From the NCBI GenBank assembly GCA_023055505.1, contig JALIRH010000042.1, forward strand, positions 1,248,335 through 1,312,334: 64,000 nucleotides of DNA, in the 5' to 3' direction. The stretch is from Callipepla californica brunnescens. Lineage: Eukaryota > Chordata > Aves > Galliformes > Odontophoridae. A program made the translations under genes and the position numbers. Below are positions 22,260 to 35,829 of the stretch, piece after piece. How positions within the stretch are numbered: the first letter of the stretch is position 1; every line of letters begins with the position of its first letter. Under the pieces are notes generated by a model, which was not told where the DNA came from, did no database searches, and saw nothing but the letters and a program-made list of their open reading frames with translations.

Positions 22260-25200
22260 GATAATGAGACATCCCAGCGCATCAGCGTAGGCTCTGGGAA
22301 CAGTCATCCGTGTTATTTTGTTATTAAAATCTGCTTTTGAGGGATGTTTGCACGGAGTCCCCCTAGGATAACTCCCTTGCCTGAGTGTTTTTCTGCTGAG
22401 TACCTCCGAATTAGCAGGCACGGGGAGTTTAGCAGTTAAATATACTTCCCTGTTAGGTCCTCTTGATTTTTGAACGTGTAAGCCCACGTAGGACATCGGT
22501 GTGATAGGTTATAATGCTAAATATGGCAACGTTAAGATGGTCCTCTTCCCTCCTGTTTTTGCATTGTTCATAAAACAGCAATATTACTGTGCGCTGCTGT
22601 TGATTCGTTGTGGCCTTGGGCACACACCAAACTTTCCTTCGTATCTCTCCTGTGTGGTGTGAAGAAGAAGCATCCAGTGTGACAGACCTAAGTTTCCAAG
22701 AGATAAGGCCTCAGATCTTGCACATGGTATCCAAATGATCTTTAAAAAAGCACCATTGGTGGGACACACGCTTCAGGGCCCACAGAGGAAAGAGCTTGTC
22801 AATTTATCCAGTCTTTTTCAATAGGGTCTCAGCTCAGTCTGACACTAAGCAATATTCCCAGTTTTATGGCAATTAGAGAAGAAAAATATCCTTTGTGTTA
22901 GCGTTTTTCGTTCCGCTCGCCAGAAAGTTTGTTCCGAGTGTCAAAGACAAAAACAAAGCCTTCATTGAGGCTAATAGGGAGAGTGCCTCATTCACGACAG
23001 AAGGCAAGAAGGCATCAGGAAGATAGTATGACATTTTGCAGGCATGCAAGTCTCATTGAATTGCAGTGTAAGAGCACTTTTCTGAGCGCTGCTCATGGTA
23101 GCTTTTCTGCAGCCTCTGCACAAATGTCTGCCAATCTGAAGCAGCTATTCTATCAGTAATTAAAAAGTAAATACACAGTTGTGACACATCCAGATAGTGC
23201 TGGCTGCGTCCAACTCATACAGAAACACTCTTGAGTTCAGTGAGGCGCTCTCGGGCACAGAAGTTTTTCAGTTCTTAAAGGTCAGTGTTGATAGCTTCAT
23301 TTCACTGTTCTGCACTGAGGACATTTTCCATGCAAAGCTCTGGTGTGGTCTGAGAGATGGGTACGGAACAGTTCTCCCAGCTATAGAAGTAATACTTCTA
23401 AGTTAACCTTTCTGCTCCAATCCAGCTGTGACACAGCCCTCAAACAACAGAATCCACATCAGAAAATTAGCTGGAGTAGCTATTGAGTAAGACTGATTAT
23501 CTAGATCATCACAGCTTTCAGTGGAAAATGGGAGCTGTGTGTCAATAGGCCACATTTCTGCTTCTGAATGTTTTTAGCTACATCTAGAAATAATGACAGA
23601 AAGGTGGTTCTGCGATGAAAAATAGGCTTTATAAACTAACTTGTGATTCAGTGAGCTTGAGGCAAAGCGATCTGGATGGACGTGTCTTAGGAATTGTCTT
23701 CAGTTCCCCCATCTCTGATGATGCAGGTCTCTGAAGGTCTTTGCTTACACTCATTGCATTTTTAAGTTTTTAAGAGGTTTGTTGCATTCTGTAGCACTAC
23801 AAGTAAACTCAAGTCTCCTTGCCACTGTCAAGTGCTTTGAATGGTATTTCTCTGTGTAAAAAGGTGTGCATATGTCCTCCTGTGTTGCCCTCAGTGGTAT
23901 GTCTCATGCATTAAGAGGCTTGTGAAGATACAGTTGAATATCTTTGAATATTTTCAGGTAATTGTAAGAAAAACTGTGGAAAGTTGCAGGTACCTTTGTT
24001 GTTGGATGTCTTGTGAAGCAGCAGGGCTGGTTTCTTATTCTGGTACAGGATTTAGGAGAGTTGATTGGTGGGGATAGCATTGCAGGGCAGGTGGGCTGCA
24101 GGCGGTCAGTGCCAGAGCAGACACCTGTCTGTGTCTCCCTTGCATGAAAGAGAGCTCCAGAGCAAACCAAACCCAACAGAAAGTCTTTCTTTACCTTTCT
24201 TTACATTTCAAGTGCTTTTTATAGGAGCTGTGGAAGAAATGTGAGAAAGAGGTGTCTTAAATGAGAGGAGACAAGGCTGGACTACACGGATCAAGGGACA
24301 AGAGTGAGTTGTTTGCTGCATGTTTTGCTTACAGAGCATTGGTGCAAGCTATTCAATTAAAGTAACTTTGACTAATTAGATACTTCTAAAAGACCTCTGT
24401 TGCTTGAAGTGTCTTTTCTTTCACTCACTTGTAGAAAAGGATGTCATGCTCCCTCACGCTCTGTTTTCATTATTGGTTGCTGTACTAGCATTGTTCATTT
24501 TTAAGTGAAGAAATGACACAGGCATAAACTGATGCTGCACTGGGGTAAATATTGAGAAACTTAATATCTTACCTCTGTTTTCCTGTGATCATTTCCTTTT
24601 ACTTTATGTCCCTTGACCTGAGTACAATAAAAATGGTGATTAAAACCCAGTGTACCTGCAGAGGCAGCTGCCCTAAATTCTCTTAGGTTTGTCAGCATGG
24701 ACAGTGATTCTAAGAACAAGCAATTGGCACTCAGTGATCAGTGTGAAACTTCCAGAGCCATAACAGTCTCTTCTGCTCCTGGATGTGTACATATTTCATC
24801 AGGAAACTCACTATAATACAGTCACCAGATGCTGAACCAGCGTGAAGAAGTAACAGTCAGACTGAATGCCTAGAGAAAAATGGGTCAGCTATCATCAGTG
24901 AGCATCATGTCAGCTCACTGTCAGCTGAAAATATGGTTTGGGGGGTTGACAGTGACTACAGCCAGATGTCATTTTTAAGCACTGGCTCAATGTATGTTGC
25001 TAACAAATAAAAAGTCATTTGATTTTCAAACTCAGTGGTTTTGGAAATAAGTAAGGTAAGAACCTGCTTACTTTGTACTAGCTCCCTTTTCCTGTACCCT
25101 AAGGGTACAGTTTCAGAGCCTGAATAATAGAATCCAAAGCACCAGAGAGTGCATACTCCATCACATCCTTATTTCATGGAAGCAGGGAGCTGCTCTTTTC

Positions 25201-28200
25201 TAATTTTTTTTGCATGTGATATCACTGCTCTGATAATCAATGTTATGAGGTTTTTGGAATGAAGTCTGTTTGTAACAGCAGCACAGCTGCTTTCTTCTCC
25301 ATCTAGTTCCCTGTCAGTAGGCTCATTCCTTTCATGATGGAATGCACTTGTTGTTTTGAGCACTAGCAAACAGGAAATCAGAGAAAGCAGACAAATCACA
25401 GGCACTGTAATTATCTTTATCTTCGAGTTCACTGCAAACCAGCTAAAACAAAGTCTGTCGAGACAGCATACCATACATCCAAACTGAAAATGAAGGACCT
25501 TAACATAAGAAGTGCTGCATCTCTGCTGTTGTTACTTCAGATAAAGAGTCAGATAAAGGAGTGTAATTGGTCAAAGTAGGTGCAGAGATTTTGGGGGACT
25601 CCAACAGCTAGCAGTTATGTGACCAGCTATTTAAGATTTATATAGATAGCTCTTATGGAGTTGATAGTAACAGGAGGAAGAGCTCATTCGTCTCATACTG
25701 CTCCATGTTATTTGGAAAAAGAGAAACCAAAACTACCAGCACTGGACTGAGCTCATCTCTGGCCCTAACAGGCACAACTTGCAGAGAATAGTGCAGTCAC
25801 AACACCATGAAACTGTTTCTCTGTTGTGAGCTAATTTTGCTCAAGAACATTCACTGTACTAATGCTCCAAGAACTGTCCTAACCCTTTGTCTCAGCTTAT
25901 ACTTCTAGCTTTCACAGTACCCACTGTCAGTGGAATACATTTTATGGTTCCATTTCCTTGTTTTAATCACCTACTAGACAATTTAGATGGGAGCTTGTAT
26001 TTCTTGCATTGCAAAAGTAGTTGTTCCTCACTTCCCTTCTCTGCATTCACTGACTTAAGTCTCTTTCTTGTACCTCATTGTACAGCGTTCTTAGTTCTGA
26101 AGTATCACTGTTAAGATGGATCACCCATAACCACAGCATACAGTGAAGGACGTCCGAGGAAAAGTAAATATCCAAAACCTAACATTTAGAAAAGGATCAG
26201 TGTTCTTTTGTAGCTTGAATTCCATGAGATACACAGTGTTATCTGAAAAATGGAAAACGCATCCAGGCTGTACAGTTCTTCTTAAAAATTCTGTTTGCTT
26301 TTCTTTATTTTAAAGAGAACATGGCAGACTATGTTTTTGCAACGTAAATTCTTAACAGTGGGAAAAACATTATATTAATTTGGTTATAGCCGACATCAGT
26401 TCCAGTGGTGAAGCTAAACAAATTTATTTTCTCTCCATCTTCTATCTAGCTGCCCACGTTTAATAATCTAGTTCCTTGTTACTGAAGGATGAGATCAGCT
26501 ATTAGTTATCCACTTAATGCTAGCTCAGTTCTAAAGAGAGACTCCATCCATGTCAGATAATCCACCTAGAGAAAAACTTCCCAGAATAACTTTCTGAAGG
26601 ATTGGAGCATTGAGTAATTGTGAGTAATTACGTGTATAGTTCCTCTGAGAGACCAGACTAAAACTCTGAACTCAAACAGGAAGATTCTGACTGCTATGTT
26701 GTATGACCTCCAACTCTAGTTTGAAATTATTCCTTGATCTCCACTTCCCTCAAGATTCAGATTAGTCAGTTTAGACACAGAGCTAGGAAAATGCCACTTT
26801 TGTTAATGAAAGGAAAGTAGTCCGTAAGCCTAAGAAGTAAGATAACAAAGAATCTTCTTATAAAGGGACAGAAATTGTTGCTAAATGCATGTTTATCTCA
26901 GTTCTTGAAGAAAAGAAATACTGTCTTACGAAGTGTTAGGACTTTTGCTTAGTATAAATTATTTGTTGCTATCTAAACAGGTTGAATTGTATGTTCTAGA
27001 GTACAAAAGTGACTCTGTTGTACAGTTTCATCAGCCTGATGATTCCCTGCTGGAAATCAGTGCATGACTCAAAGCAAAAACAAAAGGCAGCCAAGTGTCA
27101 GACAGCAGAAGACAACACCATTTTTATTCCTTCATGACAACTGGGATGAACACTGGAGAGGTTTGGGTCCAAATATTCTGTATATAAAATTCTCTGTCAC
27201 CCGGTGATTAGCTACACATGTTTGTTACAGTGACCAGACCGAATCACACATTTTAATTCATCACGAACTTTGCCCTTTGTTGTGAACTAAAGTACTACTA
27301 AAACTTGAAAGAGCAAGAACTAAACTTTAAAGGGATACTGAGTCATGGTGGAGGAAACGTTTATTATTTTTATGGCCAACTTGTTTTCAAATACATGTGT
27401 GCATGTGCATAATGGGTAGACCTAAATACGTTGCTAAGCCTTGCAAGAAACTTTGCTAAATTTTATAAGACATACCATAAGCAACTTCCCTTATATGGCA
27501 AGCATAATAAGTAAGCTTCCCTTTGGTTTCAATTTCTACATCCAAAATATTTACAGGGACTATTTAAATTTGTCCACCAGCTTCTAGGCAAGGCCCTAGA
27601 AGTTTCTGTAGCTGTTGCATAAGAAACAACAACAGCACTCAGTATATGTGGTGCATGAGAATTGGCACTGATTTGCTTAGGAAGCACTGCAAGTGTACTG
27701 GATTGGGCTGGGATAGAGTTAACTTTTTCATAGTGGCTTGTATGATGCAACGAGTCCCTTAAATATAATGTCTTTTCATAGTATCTTTCCTATTTTTAAA
27801 AACATCAATTAAGAGGGGAGGCGGACAGCAATAAAAGTATGTCCACAATTAACATAGGAACATGGAAATACTAAGCTCATGTAAAATGACTTAGCGTGCT
27901 TTCTGTTGCTTTATGATAGAAAACAGATCTGTACTATCTGCACAGACAAAGGAGGAAATTTGAAGTCTCTAATACCATATTAAGCGGAGGAAATTTTTAA
28001 TGATTAGCCTAATTTTTCCACTTTTTAACAAGGATCGAGTAAATTACTAATGTAGAAATGAGTAGGGCGTAAGGTTTGTACCTTTTAAGAAGCATGGCTG
28101 CTCTTTATGCTGCCATCTGAATTCACAGTCTCTCCTCTTAGAATAAGGAAGTTAAGATCTGGCATTGCTTCAGTTCAATAAAAAACAAAATAATTTGGAT

Positions 28201-31200
28201 CTTGATCCCAAATTTATCCTGTAACTATCTGAGAAATTCTTTCCTTATTAACAGAGAAAGAAGGAAATAAACTGCTTTAAGGCAGCTGCCTCAAATTTTT
28301 CGTGGTAATGAGCTCTGTTCATAGACTTTTAAAAGTTTAATTAAATACAGATGAATGACATTTCCTACTTTCATAAAACTATAGATCGGCGTTTGTAAGA
28401 GTCCATGAAGGCATCCAGTCCTTGTCCTAATTAGCCACGGTAGTTTAAAACCAAAAAACTAGTGCTGGGGGGGGATCTACTGTTGATTTATCAATTATGG
28501 TATTTTCTATTATCCTACAATGATGCAGAAAGGCTTTGAAATACATCATTCCAATGCCAGCTTCTGCAGTTATGAAAAAAACGCCTATATGAACAACAAA
28601 GTCCATTTCATGCTCTTGTATTCCACTTGACCTTCTATCGTCTCAGTTTAAGGGTTGTGGCCTGAGGCCACAGCCATGTTAGTCACCCACATGTTAACTC
28701 TGGCAACAAACCAAGTATTGAATTCTTGCAGAAACTCCAAAAAGATCATTAAAAAAAAAAAAAAGGAAAGATTGTGTGTACATGCATAATACACGCTGGA
28801 ATGGGAAGTCTACCTCAGGAGTTTCATGGTGTACTTTTTGTAAGATCTTCATCAGATAACTGACATCTTACACAAAATTTCACATATGGTTTAACAAAAT
28901 GTACGTGAAAACAAGTGTGTGCTTACCTACAAGGAACGTTTCTGATTGCACTTCTGTCAAGAGAGTGATTCTCTATGGGCCATGTGAATCTCAGCCTGAG
29001 GCTTGGCTGATACAGGAGGATGCACGTGTAACACAACGAGACCTGCTGCTCCACACCGCTATTTCCCAGTGGAGAATGCGATACAACGCTGACGTGCAGT
29101 TGTATTTTGACAACGTCAGTCAGCAAAGTGATACTTATCTTTTATTATCTAGAAGAGCGTTTTGGGTGAGCAGGACCCATGAGAATTCCAAACTTTATAG
29201 GACAGAAGGATACTTAGCGGCTGTCCTGAGAGGAAACTGAAGATGCCTTGGTCCTGTGCTGCAGTAATGACACATGGCTGCTTTGGGAAAACAAGAAAAA
29301 GGAGAAAGAAAAAAAGAAAGCGTTGAGAATTCCAACACCATAATAAGATTAGAAACGGAATGTGTTTTGAGTGAAAATGGAAAAGTCTTGTGTTATGCAA
29401 CACAATAACGCAGAAATCTCCAAAACAGGTGTGTTCATAACGGCATGGCACCGAGCATGGATGAATTCATTACAGCTGAGGTACTCTTAAATTCTGATTG
29501 GAATGGTTTGTGGGTACATCTTCTCACAGATGTTCCAGCTCAGATACTGCTACCTCAGGCCTGCGCTTGTACCATTGATTCTTGTGGTTTGGCTGAACTG
29601 GAGCAAAAGGAACAGAAAGACACAAGGACTGTTTACAAAGAAAAACGTATAAAGGGGGCAAGTAGAAACAGTTAAATAAAGAGGTACTGAAGAGAAGGAA
29701 TATCAGTGAGTAATAACATGGACAAACCTTCAAAGGAAGTGATGGATGCATGTAGATGGCAAAACGCTTGGATGTTACATGGAGGGTATTTCAGTGCCAG
29801 CATTTGATTTGAAAGAACGACCAGGCAGGTCTACTTTCTCTCCCCTCTAATTTACATCAAATTGCTAACACTCTTCTAATTTGTATTAGGATATTTCAAA
29901 GCTGAGAGCACTGCGTGATTTCCAAAGGCAATTTGTGCCAATGGAAAGGTATACACGCAGCATATGAATGAGTACAAGGGAACTTGATCAGAATTCCAGT
30001 CTCATGTATTTTTTCTGAACACTTGCTGCACTCCTTTCAGATCTGGAAAATTGCAGACTGACATATCTCTGGATTTTTTATGTTGTGATTTTTTTCTCCT
30101 AAGATCTACGCCCTACTGGTTCTGGGAAACTTGTGACCTCTGCATTTTTAATTAGAACTTGTAACATTTTCCATAGCAACATATTTTGATGTCACAAATA
30201 GAGAACCTGTCAAATCAAACAATTTCCAAGTGCAAGTCTTCTGGTCAAATGAAGTCCAAGCACGTAAGAGCACTGAGATGCAAGGAAAACTGAAATTTAT
30301 TTGTCGGTTAACTCGTAACTTTGATCTTCGTAATTAATCAGTGCAGATATAAAAGAAGTACATTGCATGCTGGAGTGGTTTAGATGAAGAACTCGGTACT
30401 AATTTAATCGCAGACGAGAGCAGATAAAATCCATCTGTCTGTCTGGTGTGCCAGTGCTAACATGGTACAAAGGAAAGGAACTATTTCTAGGAAATAGTCT
30501 AGATATGGAAAAATCTTCACTCTCACGATGAGCTGCGTGAGCAGGAAGTGAACAGTAAAGAAATTCTCTGAAACAAGGCCTCTCATTTCAGCAGACCCTC
30601 AATATTAGGAGGAATAATACAATTGGATAGATGGGTTAAGAAAAGCAGTACAACTTAGTCCTTAAATATGTGTATTTAAAAAAAAATCATTTATTCATTT
30701 CTAATTCATGCCTTGCAAGTGCCAAATAATACTCCTTTCAAATCTTAAGAAGATAAACTAAGAATTTTTGTCATTCAGGTACACTTATCTTTCCTTTTCC
30801 TGCTTTAAGCTAAGACTAATGGCCAAGGAAGGCATCTTTTACTGCCATTACTAAGACTGCAGAAGGTAATCACCCTTCTGCAAGGACACCCACGTGTTAC
30901 TGTTTGTCAGACCAGCAGCCAAGAGTTAAGAATATGATAATCAAGGTTTTTGAAACAAATGCTGAATACCACAAACCTTTCAGGAAGAAAAGGCAAGCGT
31001 CAGTGTGGAATGTGGCAAAAACTTTTTTGTTTCTGGTAGTTTTGGATGTATGACCACTATCCTTTTGCTTATTCCATCTATTTCCACTTTTTACAAAAAA
31101 CAAAACTGGAATATTAAGTTAAAGGTGGTGTGTTTTAACCTTGCATTGCAGATAAGGAACTCCTGGGGTTCCTGGATCCTGCATGATTGCAGGTGCATTG

Positions 31201-33630
31201 CCTGAGTGTGCATAAAGGAAAGTGGAGCAAAAATAGAAGATTTTTCTGTTTCCTAGCAGGTACCTGATATTTCCCCTCTACTGTCCTTGGTGTAAAGGAA
31301 AACCAAAGTTCAGCATTCCAGAAAATGTATTCTGGTTGCCTCAAAGACTTTATAAATAGTGTATACAAATTGATGGCAATACTTAACATGACATAGATTT
31401 TCTGCTTTAGAATGAAATGCTTCATTTGAATAAACTCCTAAAATTGTTAGAACAGTAATTTTTTTTTTTTAATGGAAGTGTTTAAAAGTCCCTAGTTTAA
31501 TTAAAAAAAAAAAAATTGCCGTAATAGTTTTGATTTCCAAGAAATCCATTTAAAACTTATTTACAGAACAAGATAGAATAATAAAACTGCTACCTGTAAT
31601 GTTCAAGTAGTTGGACAGCAAATTTGCAGCTATAGTATGAGGGACACAGAAAGAGTGTTACTTTACTTAAATGAAAACTAAACCAAAAACATTTTATTTT
31701 AAGGACAAATAGTAAAAATTGAATGTTTTGGCGTTTAGAGAAACAGAGTTTCAGCTGCCCTCCAGTGCAGACTGCTCATGCTTATGCTGTTGTAGTGGAG
31801 GAGCATCTTGACTAGAAGAAGCTTAGTGGAACTGGCAGTGCCTTTATAAAAATGTATTTAATTTCTCTGTTTGCAGTTTTCCCAGCTTCTTCCCTAGATC
31901 CTGGCCTCAAGGGCCCTAAAGATGTCACAATTTTAAACAGTCTTATAAATCTAGGAGGGGAAATGAGCTGTCTCTCATCTTAAACAGAGAGCCTTGGAGA
32001 ATGTCTATGGGGCTTTACCAGAGGAGTTGCTGAAAACAAAGCTATGATTCAGGGGTCTCTGACCTTTCCCAGCCCTCCTCCACCAGTGTCAGCCTGCAGC
32101 CTGCTCTTTAAAACTTTCTGCTCACCCAGGGAGCAAAATTAGAAATCTTCTCCAGGGACAGTTTTTCTTCCATCAAGCCACTCCATCAGTCCACTGAGGC
32201 ATGGAAACCAAAAAGGAAAAAGTAAGTTCAAAAATGTATGTCACTTGGTAAGGATTTCCCACAGCAGAGTGTAAATGTCCAGACTACCTCATCAGTGGAG
32301 TCCCAGCCTTTAGACCTTAGGTCTTGGTGTCAGTATGTGTTGTAGGTATTGTAGTGGTATAGAAAAGTGCCAAGCACTCTGCAGGTGATGCGTGCATCAA
32401 TAAAGCAGATGTGCAAGCGTGTCTGAACTGCGTAACATCAGCACTTATCAAGTGTTGAGGCACTCTGGCCCCCCTAACAAATAAATGCATTCATTCAAAT
32501 GTGCATGGCATTCCATGAATGGAATCATTATTACCATCTCCAAAAATTTTTGGTCTTATGTTTGATATAATAAAATGAAATAAAATAACTATAATGTAAT
32601 ATAGGTTCTTGGAAACAAATCCTTGTTACTGATTTTTTTTTTTTGTTATTATTATTTTATTTTATTTTATCGTGGATCATCACAGAACAACGTAAAGTTG
32701 ATAAGTACAGAGAAAAAGCAAATAAACTAAAAATCAGATTAGAAAAAGAACCTGGTGCAGTGCTCTTTTTTTTTTTTTTTTTTTAAGTGTAATTCCCTAG
32801 GCCTTTTGAAAGTTAATCCTAAAGAACATTCAATTTTGGTGACTCCTTGGAATTCTCGTCAATTCCAGCAGTGCAGGTGCTGCTTCCACACAGTGAGCAT
32901 CTCCTGTATTTGCTTTAGAACTACGTCCTGCTGATGCGCTAAGCACAGGAAGTAAAAGCTTGGTCACAAAACGTCCTCTGAGCACAAAGCAAAAGCCTGC
33001 TCGGGGCTGGGGCTGTACACAAGTCACACTTCTTTTCCTTAAATAATCACCCAACACACAGTGAGATGTAAATCATTACACTCTCAGAAATCATTGTACT
33101 GCAGCAAGTAGCCAGTATTTTTCTATCCCCTTTCACTGTATTTTTTTTGTAGGTATTTCACATAGCCAGCTGCTCTCTGTTCGCAGCTAGAAGTGCTGGT
33201 GCTCTGTATGTCCGCAAATGAATGCTTTAAAAGACTGATGTAAATAAGCAACACCAACTCAGGGTTTTCCTCCTGCACTCTGCCCTTGGAGCTGAAAGGC
33301 AAAATGTTGGAATGGTGAGCAATGGTTCATTTTGAGCTGTCTCCTTCAGTGTAAAAGTTGCAGATTCCATAACTGAATCTCCTTTTGTAATAAATTCCAG
33401 TTTACACTGTGGTAAATAAATGTAGCAAATATTGAACCTCCATCCAATACAAACTGCCTTAACAGAAGTGGTGAATCATACTAAACATCTGTTTAGCTAA
33501 ATATCTCATTTCCTATAATAATGACTAAAGGATAAGCATGGAAATGCATAAGATCAGGACACACATCATATGAATGGGCTCCACAACATTATCTCACTCT
33601 CCAGAAACTCGCACTTTAGGAATTTCTTAA
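22260..33630. other. AT-rich gene-free stretch
   Basis: More than 11 kb with only short ORFs and no recognised protein, tRNA, rRNA or CR1 tail. Homopolymer runs occur (A run about 28,750-28,764, T and A runs around 31,460-31,513, T runs about 32,634-32,644 and 32,766-32,784), with a short TTTTA repeat at 32,653-32,670. Two ORFs are slightly unusual and are listed as observations: minus strand 25,169-25,474 and plus strand 28,899-29,240. Confidence 0.6.
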
Positions 33631-33639
33631 ATCAGAAGG

Positions 33640-34090
33640 CAACATCAGTCCTCTCAGGATTTCCTTTCCAGGAATGTGTTCATTCTCCCTTGAACTCCTG
33701 CAAACTTTCCATGCCTGTGACATTCTGCAGCAAGAAGTTCAGCACTGAGCTGTCTGTAACGAGGGAAACAGTTGTCTTTTCTTTAATCTTAGAGCGGCTT
33801 GTGTTGCCCCCTACTTCTCATGATGTAGAAAGCACACTGGCATTACCTTTGCTATGTTTCTCATGGCCCAAAACGATTCCAGCTGCTCTCTCCTCTCTTC
33901 TCCACTATTTTATTCCTTTCCAGACTGAAGAGCTCAGCTTTATTAAACTGCATGAAAAATAACTGTATACTCTTTATTGTCCTTCTCAGCCTTCTTCAAA
34001 ACTTTTCCAGCCCTGCTACTGTCCTTCTGAAGAAGTGGAACAAGAACTGGTAAACCTGGGTTCTAGACTTGTGGAGGATTTCCTGAAGTT
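33640..34090 (-). mobile_element. Possible ancient LINE (L3/CR1-type) relic, antisense
   Basis: The sequence order recalls old amniote LINE 3' regions read in antisense: a 'gcagcaagaagttcagcactga' type block, then cccctacttct, then ttccagactgaagagctcag, ccttctcagccttcttc, aacttttccagccctg, ctgtccttctgaag and aacaagaactgg. Similarity is by recollection only, and the copy is very diverged. Confidence 0.4.
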
Positions 34091-34099
34091 GACTATTTC

Positions 34100-35720
34100 A
34101 TCACGTCGTGTTGCCCTCCTTCTACATCCATCCCTGCAATGTACAGGGACCTCTGCTCTCACATATCATGACAGTCTAGTCCTTTCAGTACTGAGCATAT
34201 GTGAAATACATGACTATGATTTTGATATAACTTCAGCCTGAAATACAATGTGATGACTTAACTCCAAGCATACAAGATAACAGGATAAAAAGCAAGTGAA
34301 AATGAAACTATTACATACCCGAAATCTTACAGCTCATTGGGAATTGGATATTTTTCCCAAGTCTTTAAGGAATCTCACACGATTCACAGCCTGGAAACAC
34401 TCTCCTAGTAGTAGGCAGCCACAACTACAATTTCAAAATTCTCTGTAGCCCTCATTCATTGGAAATGTGGCCATGAATACAACCGATGGCACTGCCATGT
34501 CCTGCACTCATACGATGCTCTCCAAGTCTTATTGCACCTACTCAGAAAGCAGAAGTGTCAAGCTGAATTTCTTCTTTCTATATATGCAAAATAACCCACA
34601 CCTCCCATTTTTTGAAAGAGCATTCCTACTGTTAACCTGCTGAGATAGAGATAGGCACTTCTGATAGCAAAGCCCACCCCTTAGTTTCCAAGGACACTAA
34701 CCTATAGACTAGTGTCAGCGATGTTCTGACAGCATTTCTTGGATAAAACTACTTCAGAACTATGAGAGAAGACATTTCTAGAATCAGCTTTATGATCTGA
34801 GAAGTGTAGGGAAGGGCTGTAAGAACCATTTCATTTCAGAGCCCCATGGCTGTATGTCCTGAACATCTAAACCTTCCCAAGACTGCTGTGTCTCTGGTTC
34901 TAGAGACCTAATGAACTTTAAAACAAAAGAGTAAGATGACAGCTGACACACAGTTTTACCCTCAGTGCTGTTTTAAATAAGGCATCCAGACTGCTTTCTT
35001 ATTTTTCTAAACTTTGATTTTGTCTCTTTAGGTAAAGTATTTTGAATATAAAATACCATTTTAGAACATCACCTATTATTTGGGCTGGGTGGGAGGTGGT
35101 ATTTTCAGCAGCATTCAATTTTTATAGGACCTCTTTATGTCCAAGATTCCTTAGTACTTATTTGGTAGTAATGTACCCATGTCCTCTGGGAGTCTCAGTC
35201 TGAGAACTTTCTGCTGTGGTTTTGTTTGGTATTTGAATTAGCACTCAATTTCTTTTTTATGTTCTTCAGCAGTGCCTTATCCTCTCTGTCCCCTGCCCCT
35301 CCCCAGCTGAACTTTGAGTTTCTTTCACCCTGTTTGAAGAATTTCTCATCAGGTATTTACCCTTTGAGCCTACAGATTAACAATCCTGGCATACTTAAAG
35401 TCTCAAATTTGAAAACAATTAGTAAAAGTGAAGCAGTGACACTATCTGCAAACAAATGTTATCAAGATGGATCAGCTCACGCTGCTTTAAGAGCTATATG
35501 GAATTAGTTCTAATCTGGGAAATAATTTGCTAATACTATTTGGTCCACTTCAACCTAAACCTTTCTCAGATTCTGTATCTAAAATACAGCAGTCTATCAG
35601 AGGTTGTACCAGGTGATCCACTGTGCTGCAGCTTAATTTAGCAGAAGGAAAATCACTGTTCATCAGGATATTCACTTCTGAGAAATGCCACTCTATACTT
35701 TGTTTGAACAACCTGGTCCA
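34100..35720. other. AT-rich non-coding stretch
   Basis: About 1.6 kb with no recognisable gene, repeat end or RNA gene. The ORF at 35,226-35,507 is short and has no known motif. Confidence 0.5.
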
Positions 35721-35724
35721 GTAC

Positions 35725-35820
35725 CAGATCAGGGGGTTGGTGGCTCTGTCTGTAGCAGGGCTGTTGGAACTCGATGATCCTTGGGGTCCCTTTCAACCCA
35801 AGACATCCTATGATTCTATA
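35725..35820 (+). mobile_element. CR1 LINE 3' end
   Basis: Sense CR1 tail: agggggttggtggctctg, gctgttggaactcgatgatc, gtccctttcaaccca, and the end motif cctatgattctata. Strongly 5'-truncated. Confidence 0.85.
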
Positions 35821-35829
35821 CATTTCTCA

